Source of the DNA: CAIKZJ01 sp041675325
GTDB taxonomy: Bacteria > Bacteroidota > Ignavibacteria > Tepidaquicellales > Tepidaquicellaceae
DNA: 64,000 nucleotides
Assembly: GCA_041675325.1 (NCBI GenBank)
Contig: JBAYUG010000003.1
Coordinates: forward strand, 27,622 to 91,621
Reading direction: 5' to 3'
Part shown: one piece after another, positions 25,420 to 35,086 of the stretch
Layout: each line of letters opens with the position of its first letter
How positions within the stretch are numbered: position 1 is the first letter of the stretch
Program-made: the position numbers and the translations under genes
Notes under the pieces: model-generated
The model's database searches: none
Told to the model about the DNA's origin: nothing
Seen by the model: only the letters and a program-made list of their open reading frames with translations

Positions 25420-26793
25420 ATGACAGTCAGTACAGAATTGAAAAAACAGCCATCCGCATTCATCCGCTGGTTTGCACTGATTTTAATCAGTCTTGCCATG
25501 TTCGGAAACTACTACATCTATGACAGCATAAGTCCGCTTGCCGACCTGCTTAAAGAGCAGCTTGGATTTTCGGATTCAAATATCGGACTGCTGAATGCAA
25601 TATACAGTTTCCCGAATATTATAATGGTTTTGATTGGCGGTTTAATAATAGACAGAATCGGCACAAGAAAATCTGTTTTAATTTTTACTGTGCTGATAAT
25701 GCTTGGAGCCGTTATAACAGCTCTAAAGGGCGACCTTGTTACGATGGCAGCGGGAAGGCTGGTTTTCGGGCTTGGTGCTGAATCGATGATAGTTGCAATT
25801 ACTACTATCGTTGCAAGATGGTTTAAAGGGAAAGAACTTTCTTTTGCGTTCGGGATAAACCTGACAGTTGCGAGACTTGGATCATTCCTTGCTTTAAACT
25901 CACCTACTATCGCTAGATCACTTTTTGATGACTGGCAAAAACCCTTGATAATTACTGTTGCCGCAGGAGTGTTTGCAGTTATTTGTATAATATTTTATTA
26001 TGTGCTTGATTCATACGCATCGAAGAAATACGAAATGCCGAAAGACGGTTCACAGGATAAGATTGAGTTTAAAGAAATTTTCAGGTTTGGTGTTTCATTC
26101 TGGTACATTACTGCCTTGTGCGTAACTTTCTATTCAGCAATGTTTCCGTTTCAGACATTTGCAATAAAGTTTTTCCAGGAAGCACACGGAACTTCACGCG
26201 AAGTTGGCGGTAACCTTTCGAGCATTCTTACACTTGCCGCTATGGTATTTACACCTTTGTTCGGACTGCTCTCAGATAAAATCGGCAAGAGGTCTCTGCT
26301 TATGATGCTCGGTGCACTAGCTATAATACCCGTTTATCTGATTATGGCATACAAGGTTGACCTCGCTTCAATAGTAGGACTTCAGGGTGGCATACATTTA
26401 AACATTCCATTCTTTGGGATTGAAGATTCAATAATCCCTTATTACCTGATTTTTCCGATGGCGATGATGGGATTTGCATTCTCATTAATACCCGCAGTGA
26501 TGTGGCCTTCGGTAGCTTTGGTAGTTAAAGAGGAAAAACTCGGAACTGCCTATGGACTTATGACGATGATACAAAATATAGGATTATTCCTTTTTAACAT
26601 TATGATAGGATGGGCAAATGATTTTTCCGGAGCGAGTGCAGAGAATCCAACTGGTTACAGGATGGGGATGTGGATATTTTCAATACTCGGATTCCTTGGT
26701 TTATTCTTTGCGTTCATGCTGAGACGGAATGAAATGGGTCCGAATGCACACGGGCTTGAACTCAGCGCTAAAGAGAAAGCAGCTTTAAAATAG
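25420..26793 (+). CDS. MFS transporter (MFSD1-like)
   Basis: 457 residues from the ATG at 25420; an upstream in-frame TTG at 25393 is less likely. About 12 membrane segments. Motif A after helix 2 reads GGLIIDRIGTRKS. The FGNYYIYDSISPL and GINLTVARLGSFLAL segments resemble the MFSD1-type branch found in Bacteroidota and eukaryotes. Human MFSD1 exports dipeptides; a peptide or related organic substrate is only a guess here, made slightly more attractive by the POT-family peptide transporter gene 23 nt downstream. Confidence 0.85.
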   Translation: MTVSTELKKQPSAFIRWFALILISLAMFGNYYIYDSISPLADLLKEQLGFSDSNIGLLNAIYSFPNIIMVLIGGLIIDRIGTRKSVLIFTVLIMLGAVITALKGDLVTMAAGRLVFGLGAESMIVAITTIVARWFKGKELSFAFGINLTVARLGSFLALNSPTIARSLFDDWQKPLIITVAAGVFAVICIIFYYVLDSYASKKYEMPKDGSQDKIEFKEIFRFGVSFWYITALCVTFYSAMFPFQTFAIKFFQEAHGTSREVGGNLSSILTLAAMVFTPLFGLLSDKIGKRSLLMMLGALAIIPVYLIMAYKVDLASIVGLQGGIHLNIPFFGIEDSIIPYYLIFPMAMMGFAFSLIPAVMWPSVALVVKEEKLGTAYGLMTMIQNIGLFLFNIMIGWANDFSGASAENPTGYRMGMWIFSILGFLGLFFAFMLRRNEMGPNAHGLELSAKEKAALK

Positions 26794-26816
26794 AAACCGA
26801 AATAATAATATAATTT

Positions 26817-28343
26817 ATGGACAATACACAGAAACTTAAGCACCCGGGAGGACTTTACCTGCTGTTCTTTACTGAGATGTGGGAGCGTTTCAGTTTTTAT
26901 GGAATGCAGGCAGTGTTTTATCTTTACATGATTCAGGCATTGAGTTTTGATAAGACGTTTGCTGACCTTATCTACGGAAACTATACGGGTATGGTATATA
27001 TCACTGCACTCATAGGCGGATTTGTTTCGGACAGGTATTTCGGAAACAGAAAATCAATTGTAACAGGCGGTGCATTAATGGCATTGGGACAGTTCGTACT
27101 ATTTACGAGCGGTATGCTGTATGCCGATAAATCAATGGCTTCAGGATTGCTCTATGCGGGGCTTGTGCTTCTGTGTCTTGGAAACGGATTCTTTAAACCG
27201 AACATATCTTCAATGGTTGGACAGCTTTATCCTGAAGACGACAAGAGAATTGACAGTGCTTTCACAATATTTTACATGGGTATAAATCTCGGAGGATTGC
27301 TTGCTCCTATTATATGCGGATTCCTTGGCAATACAGGAAACATAGCAGATTTCAAATGGGGTTATTTTGCTGCAGGTATCGGGATGATATTAAGTCTTGT
27401 TATTTTTATTCCTTTAAAGAATAAATATGTTGTAAAACCTGACGGTACACCGGTAGGGGATATACCGCCTGCTAAGCTAAAGTCTGAGAAGACTGATATA
27501 ACAGGAGTGAGCAGGAAACAAATGCTTGTGAACGCAATAGTTTTTGCAGCCTTGTTCGTCGTGTTTAAGTTCGTACTTGATTATGATACAATTGGTTCAT
27601 TTATATACTCAACATTTTTTACTGCGCCTCTTTCAATAATAATGGACAGGAGTTTAACTAAGATAGAGAAGCAGAAGATACTCGCAATGTTTATTCTTAT
27701 CGTGTTCACAATGATATTCTGGATAGCATTCGGACAGATAGGTTCATCGCTTACATACTTTGCCGATAATCAGGTTGACCGTACATTCTTCATTTGGACA
27801 CTTCCTCCCTCTGTCTTGCAGGCGTTCGGACCGTTATTCATTGTCTTGTTTGCACCGCTCATGGCAATTGCCTGGACGTTTCTTTCAAAATCGAACAAAG
27901 AGCCGAGCATACCTTTTAAACTCGCACTTGGTTTGCTGCTGATGGCACTTTCATATTTAATACTGGCTGTTTCTGTAAGTGTTCTGGCGCCCGGTGTGAA
28001 AGTAAGTTTGCTCTGGCTGATAGTTATGTATTTTGTGCTGACGATAGGGGAGCTTTCATTATCTCCGATAGGACTTTCCATGATTGTAAAGCTTGCACCA
28101 ATAAGATTCGGTTCCGTGCTTATGGCAGTATGGTTTTTATCACTCGGAACTTCATTCAAGCTTTCGGGTGTGCTGAGTGCTTTCTTTCCGACAGAGAATC
28201 ATAAGCCCGTATTAATCGGTTTATTTCCAATAAATACGACAGTTGATTTTTTGTATATATTTGTCGGTTTGGCGGGTATCAGTTCCATAATACTGTTTGT
28301 ATTAATTAAACCAATGCTTAAGATGATGCACGGCGTGAGGTGA
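26817..28343 (+). CDS. Proton-dependent oligopeptide transporter (POT/PTR family)
   Basis: 508 residues with the POT hallmark FFTEMWERFSFYGMQAV in helix 1 (the E-x2-E-R-F/Y proton-coupling motif), GGFVSDRYFGNRKSI (MFS motif A), and the helix 4-5 block GNGFFKPNISSMVGQLY, which matches the PTR2 signature. GELSLSPIGLSMI occurs in the C-terminal half. It imports di- and tripeptides with protons. The gene is probably co-transcribed with the MFSD1-like gene and convergent with the next MFS gene. Confidence 0.94.
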   Translation: MDNTQKLKHPGGLYLLFFTEMWERFSFYGMQAVFYLYMIQALSFDKTFADLIYGNYTGMVYITALIGGFVSDRYFGNRKSIVTGGALMALGQFVLFTSGMLYADKSMASGLLYAGLVLLCLGNGFFKPNISSMVGQLYPEDDKRIDSAFTIFYMGINLGGLLAPIICGFLGNTGNIADFKWGYFAAGIGMILSLVIFIPLKNKYVVKPDGTPVGDIPPAKLKSEKTDITGVSRKQMLVNAIVFAALFVVFKFVLDYDTIGSFIYSTFFTAPLSIIMDRSLTKIEKQKILAMFILIVFTMIFWIAFGQIGSSLTYFADNQVDRTFFIWTLPPSVLQAFGPLFIVLFAPLMAIAWTFLSKSNKEPSIPFKLALGLLLMALSYLILAVSVSVLAPGVKVSLLWLIVMYFVLTIGELSLSPIGLSMIVKLAPIRFGSVLMAVWFLSLGTSFKLSGVLSAFFPTENHKPVLIGLFPINTTVDFLYIFVGLAGISSIILFVLIKPMLKMMHGVR

Positions 28344-28386
28344 TTGGTGTTATCACAGCATCTTCATGGAGTTTATAAGACAGATG

Positions 28387-29805
28387 TCATCCTTGTATGC
28401 CTTTCGCGGGGATTTCATCTTTTTGGTAATTTCCATTCCGGCTTCTTAACACAAAGTACAAACCTATTAGTGCAGCCACAAATCCGAATATAAAAGCAGC
28501 TTTGAATCCCGATAATAAAACAAAAGGTTCAACTCCGTTCTGTACAGGATTTTTTACAGGCACAAAGTACGAAAAGACAGCTCCAAAAATCACTACACCA
28601 AGAGCCGAACCAAGCCTGATTGAAGTCGTCATAAAGCTTGAAATAATTCCCTTCTGCTCAGCGGGAGCGGATGTCATAATGTTGTTTGTGTTGGAAGGTA
28701 TAAAAAATCCTATTGCAAACCCATAGAAAGAAAGAATCAAAATAATTATATATATATCAGTATCGGGTGAAATTAAAATATACAATATTACCGAAACAGC
28801 AATTGATATAATTCCGATAATTCTTACAATTCCCGAATTAATTTTATCTGAAAGGTATCCTGAGAGATAACCCGAAAAGAACTGGAATAAAGAAGGAACA
28901 GCCATCAGCAAGCCTGTTTCCTGCTTCGCCAGACCTTTTATCCAGAGCAGAAGGAAGGGAGTGATATAAATCATTCCGTTGGTAATAATATACACGAAAA
29001 CAAATGACAGAACTGAATACGAAATATTTTTATCTTTCAATATTCTCAGGTTTAAAAGGGGATAGCTAATCTTATACTGACGTATTAAAAACGCTCCAAC
29101 AAATAAAACAGACGATATGAACAAAGAGACCGTTGTTAATGAAGTCCAGCCGAAGTAATCACCTGTATTGATACCGTAAAGCAAAAGGAAAAGTCCGAGG
29201 AAAACAAGTACGGTTCCCGTAACGTCAAACTTAGATTTCACGTTTGCGTTTTGATAGTTATCCAGATATTTGAACGTAATAATAAGTGCTATTATGCCAA
29301 TTGGGATGTTGATTAAAAATATTGAATTCCATCCAAGACCTTCTATCAGGAAACCGCTTGCTGCCCTGCCTATAATTCCACCCAGTGCTGTGAATGAATA
29401 GTTAATGCCGTAAACTCTTCCTCGCATTTCTTCGGGAATGCCAGATGCGATTATTGCAGGAGTCAAAGCGAAAAGTATTGCGCTTCCGAAAGCCTGATAT
29501 ATCCTGAAAACTACGAGCAGATTAAAGTTGTTTGCAAAATAACAAAGCAGACTGCCGCTGAGAAATATGAAAATACCCGCGATGTAAATCTTCTTGAATC
29601 CTTTGATGTCACCGAGCCTGCCGAAAGCAAGAAGAAAACAGGTTAATACAAGAAAATACACCCAGACCACTCGAGAGACAACACTGACTTCAACGTTGAA
29701 ATGTGACGAAATATAAGGAAGCGAAACGCTGACTATGTTTATATCAAGTCCCAGCAGGAAATGTATGAGGCACAGATTTATTATTAATGCAAAGTATTTT
29801 CTCAT
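28387..29805 (-). CDS. MFS transporter, DHA2 (EmrB/QacA-like)
   Basis: 472 residues. N-terminal helix 1 includes LGLDINIVSVSLPYI (the D-x-TIVNVALP motif of DHA2 proteins), then FGRLGDIKGFKKIY (motif A) and YQAFGSAILFALTPAII (motif C region). A count of hydrophobic segments suggests 14. It is likely a drug or metabolite:proton antiporter; no membrane-fusion partner is adjacent. It is a relative of the MFS gene at 33449, and the two bracket the TonB receptor and beta-barrel genes. Confidence 0.87.
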   Translation of the reverse strand: MRKYFALIINLCLIHFLLGLDINIVSVSLPYISSHFNVEVSVVSRVVWVYFLVLTCFLLAFGRLGDIKGFKKIYIAGIFIFLSGSLLCYFANNFNLLVVFRIYQAFGSAILFALTPAIIASGIPEEMRGRVYGINYSFTALGGIIGRAASGFLIEGLGWNSIFLINIPIGIIALIITFKYLDNYQNANVKSKFDVTGTVLVFLGLFLLLYGINTGDYFGWTSLTTVSLFISSVLFVGAFLIRQYKISYPLLNLRILKDKNISYSVLSFVFVYIITNGMIYITPFLLLWIKGLAKQETGLLMAVPSLFQFFSGYLSGYLSDKINSGIVRIIGIISIAVSVILYILISPDTDIYIIILILSFYGFAIGFFIPSNTNNIMTSAPAEQKGIISSFMTTSIRLGSALGVVIFGAVFSYFVPVKNPVQNGVEPFVLLSGFKAAFIFGFVAALIGLYFVLRSRNGNYQKDEIPAKGIQG

Positions 29806-30229
29806 TAAGTAAAAATATAATATGATAAATGAGATTTAAAGGGAAAAGAAAAGGATTTATAAAAGAAATTTATTGTAATTTTAATGCTATTTGTGGGGGC
29901 TCAATATGAGCCGGAAATTCGGTTTCATAAAGCAAATTATTTTAACCGAAATTTAACCCTAATTAAAGCGCAAGGTAAGCGCAAGATAGAGGAAATTTGA
30001 AATCGTTGAGAAAACAGGATTTTATTTAAATAAAATATTCACCCCTAAAAGCATCAAAACTTAAAGAGGTTAAGCCCCGTAGGACTTCCAACTGCAGGCA
30101 GGGACGATATATTTATTATTAAGATACCCGTTGCTTGTGGCGGGAGTTTCATTTTAAATTAATTTTGTTTTGGATTTAAGTTCAATTTTAAATGCATTAT
30201 TTTGTATTCTTGACTAATTAAAGAAAGCT
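29806..30229. other. Intergenic region with hairpins and a long-form palindromic repeat
   Basis: No gene is seen. GGCTC-AATAT-GAGCC (29898-29912) forms a short hairpin. At 30071-30110 there is a long form of the AAGTCCCGTAGGGACG repeat: AAGCCCCGTAGG and GGGACG are separated by about 20 nt that match the insert at 60161-60180. CCCG (30129-30132) and CGGG are spaced like a weak hairpin. The region should hold divergent promoters for the DHA2 gene and the TonB receptor gene, but I cannot point to them. Confidence 0.55.
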
Positions 30230-32647
30230 ATGAAACTCATAATTACAATCGTATTTTTACTTTTTGTATCGTTTAATATGTATTCTCAAACTTTGTCGGT
30301 GAAAGGCGTTGTTACTGACTCGGAATCAGGGATGTACGTTCAGGGTGCGGGTTTCACATTATCTCCTGTGGAAGTAAATGATAACAATAAAATTCAGGAT
30401 GAGCAGTTAAAAGCTGTATCAGACGCAAGAGGAAATTTTGCATATTACAACCTTCCCGAAGGAAGCTATTCATTAAATTATTATCATGAAGGTCATAAGT
30501 CAGGAATAGTAAAATTTGAAGTTAAAAAAGGTCAGACAACATCTCTGGATATAAAACTTACTGTGAGCGAGATAACAACAGGAGAAATAAATGTTTCTTC
30601 TGTCAGGTATCAAACCCTTCTGAAAGATGTGCCGCTTCCAATGGAAGTTGTTACGGAAGATGAAATTCTAAAAAGACAGTATCAAACGATTGGTGATGCG
30701 CTTGAATACAAACCGGGTATTTCAGTTACTAAAGACGGTACATGGGCAACAGACGTGAGTATTCGCGGCCTGAGCAAGGCAAATGTTGTTATGAACATTG
30801 ACGGCAACAGGGTTGAGACTGCTAACGACCTTGCTGCAAGACTTTCGCTCGTTGACCTTAATGACGTTGAGAGAATAGAAGTTATGAAAGGAGGGGTTTC
30901 TTCCCTTTACGGTACGGGAGCATTAGGAGGTGTTGTGAATGTGTTTACGAAACATGGTGACTTCAGCAATGATTTTATCTTTGGCGCATCATTGATGGGC
31001 GGATATAATTCAGTAAACAAGAGTCCGAATTCTTGGCTTTCTTTGTTTGCTTCAAGCGATAAATTATTTGCAAAATTAAGCGGAAGCATAAGGAATGCTG
31101 GAAACACAATGACACCAAAAGGTGAACTGCCGAATTCACAATTTAAGGATAATAATATTAGTTTGAATCTTGGATTAAGACCCGTAAAGAATCATGAGTT
31201 TAGGTTCTCGTATCAGCGCTACAGAGCAGTAGATGTAGGGCTTCCGGGCGGCGGGACGCTTTTTCCCGTGAATGCCGTTGTAACTTATCCAAGGGAAGAC
31301 AGGGATATGCTTTCGGGAGAATATAAAATAAAGAACTTAATAAAACCGCTTAAAGAATTATCGGTAAAGTACTTTTATCAGTCAATTTTGAGAGACGTTG
31401 AAAATATTCCGAATCAGATGCAGACTATAAAAACTCCGTCGGGAAAAACCAAACAGAAAGTTTATGTATTAAGCATTACTCCTAATGCAAGGCACTACAC
31501 AAACGGTGTACAGTTTAAAGCAGACTGGCAGATAGGGAAATATAACTACCTGATAACGGGAATTGATTTATGGATGAGAGCGCTGGATTCAAGACGGGAA
31601 CGGAACCAAAGAATTGAGAATTACGATACTACATCCGGCAACTTAACAAGCACAATTCTGAAGACAATCGGCGAGAAACCAATACCAGATGCTGATTACA
31701 GAAGCTTAGGCGCTTATGTACAGGATGAAATAAAAGCTTTAAACGACAAGCTAAAGATAAGTATAGGCGGAAGAGTTGACCAGATAAAGGTTACTAATTC
31801 TTTAGCAAGACAGCCCGCTTACGATATTACAAACGGTGTAATTAATTATTCACCCGCAGGACAGAAAATTATCTGGAATTCAAAGGAAGTTTACGATGTA
31901 TCATGGAGTGCCAATGCAGGTGCGATATATTCAATAACAAAAAATTATGATGTTACTTTAAATCTGTCTCGTTCATTCCGTTCTCCTTCGCTTGAAGAAA
32001 GGTACCAGTACATAGATCTTGGCAGCACAATAAGAGTCGGCAACCCTGACCTCGCTCCCGAAAAAGGATATTTTGCTGACCTTGGTTTCAGAGTATGGAG
32101 GAATAAAGTAACTTTTACAGGAAATGTTTTCTTTAATTCTTTCGAAGACCTTGTCGCAGAAGTACCGGGCACATATGACAACAGACCTGCATTTATAAAA
32201 ACCAACATCGGGAAGGCAAGACTTTACGGATACGAATTTGAAGTAATGTATAATTTTTACAGGTCGTTTGTTGCATACGGAAACCTTGCATACGTAAGAG
32301 GCGAGGATACGGAGAACAATACCAACCTGCCATTGATACCGCCGTTAAACTGCAAGGTAGGAATAAAATTCTCGATTAAGAACTATGTTAATTTTGATAT
32401 TAATACAATCCTTTATGATAAGCAGGAATACACTGCTGCGGGCGAGATGAATACACCCGGCTATGGAGTGTTCAACATAGGTATAAGTTCTTCACCGTTT
32501 AAAATTAGTTATTACGGACTGCAGCTCTTTGCGGGGGTTGAGAACATATTCGATAAAGAATACAGGAATCATTTGTCGTCAAACAGGGGACTTATAGTAA
32601 TTGAACCGGGAATTAATTTCTATGCAAAGCTTAAACTTGATTTTTGA
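30230..32647 (+). CDS. TonB-dependent outer-membrane receptor
   Basis: 805 residues. Signal peptide MKLIITIVFLLFVSFNMYSQ; a CarboxypepD_reg-like domain (VKGVVTDSESGMYVQGAGF, about residues 24-105); plug domain (about 130-235: PLPMEVVTEDEI, IGDALEYKPGISVTKDG, SIRGLSKANVVMNIDG, VERIEVMKGGVSSLYGTGALGGVVNVFTK); then a beta-barrel ending in an aromatic residue (YAKLKLDF). The block SFRSPSLEERYQY...GNPDLAPEKG resembles the FRAP/NPNL region of haem and haemoglobin receptors, so haem or another iron ligand is a reasonable guess. It imports its substrate across the outer membrane using TonB energy. Confidence 0.92.
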   Translation: MKLIITIVFLLFVSFNMYSQTLSVKGVVTDSESGMYVQGAGFTLSPVEVNDNNKIQDEQLKAVSDARGNFAYYNLPEGSYSLNYYHEGHKSGIVKFEVKKGQTTSLDIKLTVSEITTGEINVSSVRYQTLLKDVPLPMEVVTEDEILKRQYQTIGDALEYKPGISVTKDGTWATDVSIRGLSKANVVMNIDGNRVETANDLAARLSLVDLNDVERIEVMKGGVSSLYGTGALGGVVNVFTKHGDFSNDFIFGASLMGGYNSVNKSPNSWLSLFASSDKLFAKLSGSIRNAGNTMTPKGELPNSQFKDNNISLNLGLRPVKNHEFRFSYQRYRAVDVGLPGGGTLFPVNAVVTYPREDRDMLSGEYKIKNLIKPLKELSVKYFYQSILRDVENIPNQMQTIKTPSGKTKQKVYVLSITPNARHYTNGVQFKADWQIGKYNYLITGIDLWMRALDSRRERNQRIENYDTTSGNLTSTILKTIGEKPIPDADYRSLGAYVQDEIKALNDKLKISIGGRVDQIKVTNSLARQPAYDITNGVINYSPAGQKIIWNSKEVYDVSWSANAGAIYSITKNYDVTLNLSRSFRSPSLEERYQYIDLGSTIRVGNPDLAPEKGYFADLGFRVWRNKVTFTGNVFFNSFEDLVAEVPGTYDNRPAFIKTNIGKARLYGYEFEVMYNFYRSFVAYGNLAYVRGEDTENNTNLPLIPPLNCKVGIKFSIKNYVNFDINTILYDKQEYTAAGEMNTPGYGVFNIGISSSPFKISYYGLQLFAGVENIFDKEYRNHLSSNRGLIVIEPGINFYAKLKLDF

Positions 32648-32755
32648 AAGAAGAATTTAAAAATTTTAAATGTTGTTTGATATTTAGACTTCAAAACAAA
32701 TATTCTATAGTTTATCTTACGTTTAAATAAAATCTTGGAAATAAAATATTGTAAA

Positions 32756-33445
32756 ATGAAAAAAACAATTCTTGTCATTGCAATTCTTGCAGCATTTTTC
32801 GCATCAGGAAATGCACAGTATAAGTATAAAGTAAGCGTGGGTATCAATGCAGGATACAGCATTCCTGTGACAGAGCTCGCAAATGTGTATAAACCGGATT
32901 TCTCAGGTGAGTTTAATGTGGGTTACGTCTTAACTCCTGAGCTTGAACTGCTTCTCACAACAGGTTACAGTAAATTCACGTTCAGGAATGAAAATCTTAA
33001 TGACGATCTGGCACAGTTAAGTCCAACCACAACCATGAATGATGTCTGGACATCTTCAATTATTCCCATCACTGCCGGAATCAGGTACAAATTTGATAAG
33101 ATTACCCCAACTATAGTTCCATACGGCACTGCGGAGCTTGGTGCTTACATAACTAACTTTGATAAAAGACTCGGCGGCAGCATTGTAATAACAGGCTCGC
33201 AAATAACATCGAATTCGTCCTCAAAGGAATCACAAACAGGATTCGGACTTTCACTCGGAGTCGGTACTTTTTTTGAAGTAACGCCAAGATTGTCTGTTGA
33301 TGTTGTTGTGAAATATAATTTTGTTAAATCAGATTTTGTAAAGGATTATACAATAACCAAAGATACTCTCGCACCGGTCAATGTTGCAGGAATAAGCACG
33401 GGCATGTATCTTACAACACGCGCAGGAATAATATACAAGTTCTAA
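32756..33445 (+). CDS. Outer-membrane beta-barrel protein
   Basis: 229 residues from the ATG at 32756 (an earlier in-frame TTG at 32735 is unlikely). Signal peptide MKKTILVIAILAAFFASGNAQ. The rest alternates hydrophobic and polar residues in strands (VSVGINAGYSIPV, FNVGYVLTPELELLLTTGY, GIRYKF, GFGLSLGVGTFFEV) and ends in TTRAGIIYKF, the aromatic C-terminus of small OmpA/OprF-like or porin-family barrels of Bacteroidota. No function is evident. It lies between the TonB receptor gene and a transporter gene. Confidence 0.85.
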   Translation: MKKTILVIAILAAFFASGNAQYKYKVSVGINAGYSIPVTELANVYKPDFSGEFNVGYVLTPELELLLTTGYSKFTFRNENLNDDLAQLSPTTTMNDVWTSSIIPITAGIRYKFDKITPTIVPYGTAELGAYITNFDKRLGGSIVITGSQITSNSSSKESQTGFGLSLGVGTFFEVTPRLSVDVVVKYNFVKSDFVKDYTITKDTLAPVNVAGISTGMYLTTRAGIIYKF

Positions 33446-33448
33446 AAG

Positions 33449-34825
33449 TTGAATAAACTAAAGAACTCTTCGAATATTATTCTTGTAATATCGGTTGTAG
33501 CATCATTTACAACTTCATTTATGGGCTCTGCAATAAATGTTGCACTGCCCTCAATATCTTCTGAGTTCTCGTCAAGTGCCGTTCTTCTCGGCTGGATTGC
33601 AACTGCTTACATTCTTACAAGTGTTGCTTTTCTTATTCCTGTCGGAAAACTTTCTGATATTCACGGCAGGACAAAATTTTTCAAATCGGGTGTTTTGCTT
33701 TTCGCGATAACCTGCCTTATTTCTGGATTGTCTAACTCTGCAGTCATGCTGCTGGTCTCAAGAGCGGTTCAGGGTATAGGGCTGTCTTTAATCTTCGTAA
33801 ACTCATTCACCATTATTGTTTCTGCTTTTCCTGTGAATAAAAGAGGAAGGGTGCTCGGAATTCTGATAGCTTCAGTCTATACGGGACTTTCAGCGGGACC
33901 TTTTCTCGGCGGAATAATCACTCAGCAGTTCGGCTGGCGCTATATATTCTTTTTCAGCTCTGCTGTCTCAATCGTTGTTTATTTCCTGATGTTCTTTTTT
34001 ATCACTCAGGAATGGAAGGTTGCAGAGGGACAGAAATTTGACCTTCGCGGTTCGGCTATATTCGTTACGGCTATTACATCTTTGATGCTCGGCATTTCTT
34101 TCCTGCCTAATGTATCGGGATTTATCGCCGTCGCATTTGGTGCAGGAATGTTTTATTATTACAAGGTCTTTTCTGAAAGAACAGAATATCCTGTTCTTAA
34201 GCTCGATATTTTTCAAAGAAACAAAGTGTTCACATTTTCGAACATTGCTGCACTAATAAATTACAGTGCTACGGCTGGAATAAGTTTTTTAATGAGCTTG
34301 TATCTTCAGAATGTAAAATTCATGTCTCCCCGTCAGGCAGGTACAGTATTGATTGCACAGCCGGTTTTAATGGCTTTGTTTTCACCTTTAGCTGGCAGAA
34401 TATCTGATAAAATTGAACCGCGATATGTATCATCCGCAGGTATGTTTTTAATTTCTGTCTGTCTTGTCATGCTTTCTTTCGTCTCAGCAGAAACAACCTT
34501 GTTATACATAATATTAAACCTTGCCGTTCTTGGTATCGGTTTTGCGCTTTTCTCATCACCGAATTCAAATGCTATTATGAGCTCAGTCGATAAAAAAGAT
34601 TATGGAACAGCGTCAACGATACTTGCACTGATGCGGAATACAGGACAAATGCTGAGCATGGCAATTGTAATAGTGATATTGTCTGTATTCATGGGTACGT
34701 CGGAAATTAAACCCGATAACCATTCTGAACTTATTCTGTCTGTAAAAATTGCGTTCGCTCTTTTCGCTTTTCTTTGCTTCCTCGGTATCTTTGCTTCTCT
34801 TTCAAGGGGTAAAATGCATATTTGA
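33449..34825 (+). CDS. MFS transporter, DHA2 (EmrB/QacA-like)
   Basis: 458 residues, TTG start three bases after the beta-barrel gene's stop. Helix 1 carries SFMGSAINVALPSIS (the DHA2 helix 1 motif with the Asp replaced), then VGKLSDIHGRTKFF (motif A), RAVQGIGLSLIFVNSF (motif B/C) and about 14 hydrophobic segments. It resembles the drug-efflux or metabolite-export branch and the gene at 28387-29805. Adjacent to a beta-barrel gene and TonB receptor, but no periplasmic adaptor is present. Substrate unknown. Confidence 0.86.
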   Translation: MNKLKNSSNIILVISVVASFTTSFMGSAINVALPSISSEFSSSAVLLGWIATAYILTSVAFLIPVGKLSDIHGRTKFFKSGVLLFAITCLISGLSNSAVMLLVSRAVQGIGLSLIFVNSFTIIVSAFPVNKRGRVLGILIASVYTGLSAGPFLGGIITQQFGWRYIFFFSSAVSIVVYFLMFFFITQEWKVAEGQKFDLRGSAIFVTAITSLMLGISFLPNVSGFIAVAFGAGMFYYYKVFSERTEYPVLKLDIFQRNKVFTFSNIAALINYSATAGISFLMSLYLQNVKFMSPRQAGTVLIAQPVLMALFSPLAGRISDKIEPRYVSSAGMFLISVCLVMLSFVSAETTLLYIILNLAVLGIGFALFSSPNSNAIMSSVDKKDYGTASTILALMRNTGQMLSMAIVIVILSVFMGTSEIKPDNHSELILSVKIAFALFAFLCFLGIFASLSRGKMHI

Positions 34826-35086
34826 ATTCTTATCAATATGGCATGAAATTTGTAGAGGAACTAATTCTTACTATAGATAGTAAAATTAAGTACATTGATA
34901 GTCTCTTATTAAATTATGAAATTTAAAAAGAACAAATTAGCTTTATGGTTTGTTTTTGTTTCTTTTTGAATTAAATGTAATTGTAAAATTAATACTATTG
35001 TCGGGAGGTATCTCACGGCAACATTTGTAAAAATATTTTCCCTATAAAATTAAATTGATAAGTCAATTTTAAAAAAATCGTCTACC

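Noticed and set aside
28330..28360. Terminator between the convergent transporter genes
   Set aside because: GTGAT...ATCAC is only five pairs and has no T run.
34916..34969. 17-codon ORF beginning MKFKKNKLALWFVF
   Set aside because: It looks like the start of a signal peptide but ends at once. It could be a remnant or leader peptide of the giant gene; there is no ribosome site and too little to support it. The rest of 34826-35086 shows nothing else.
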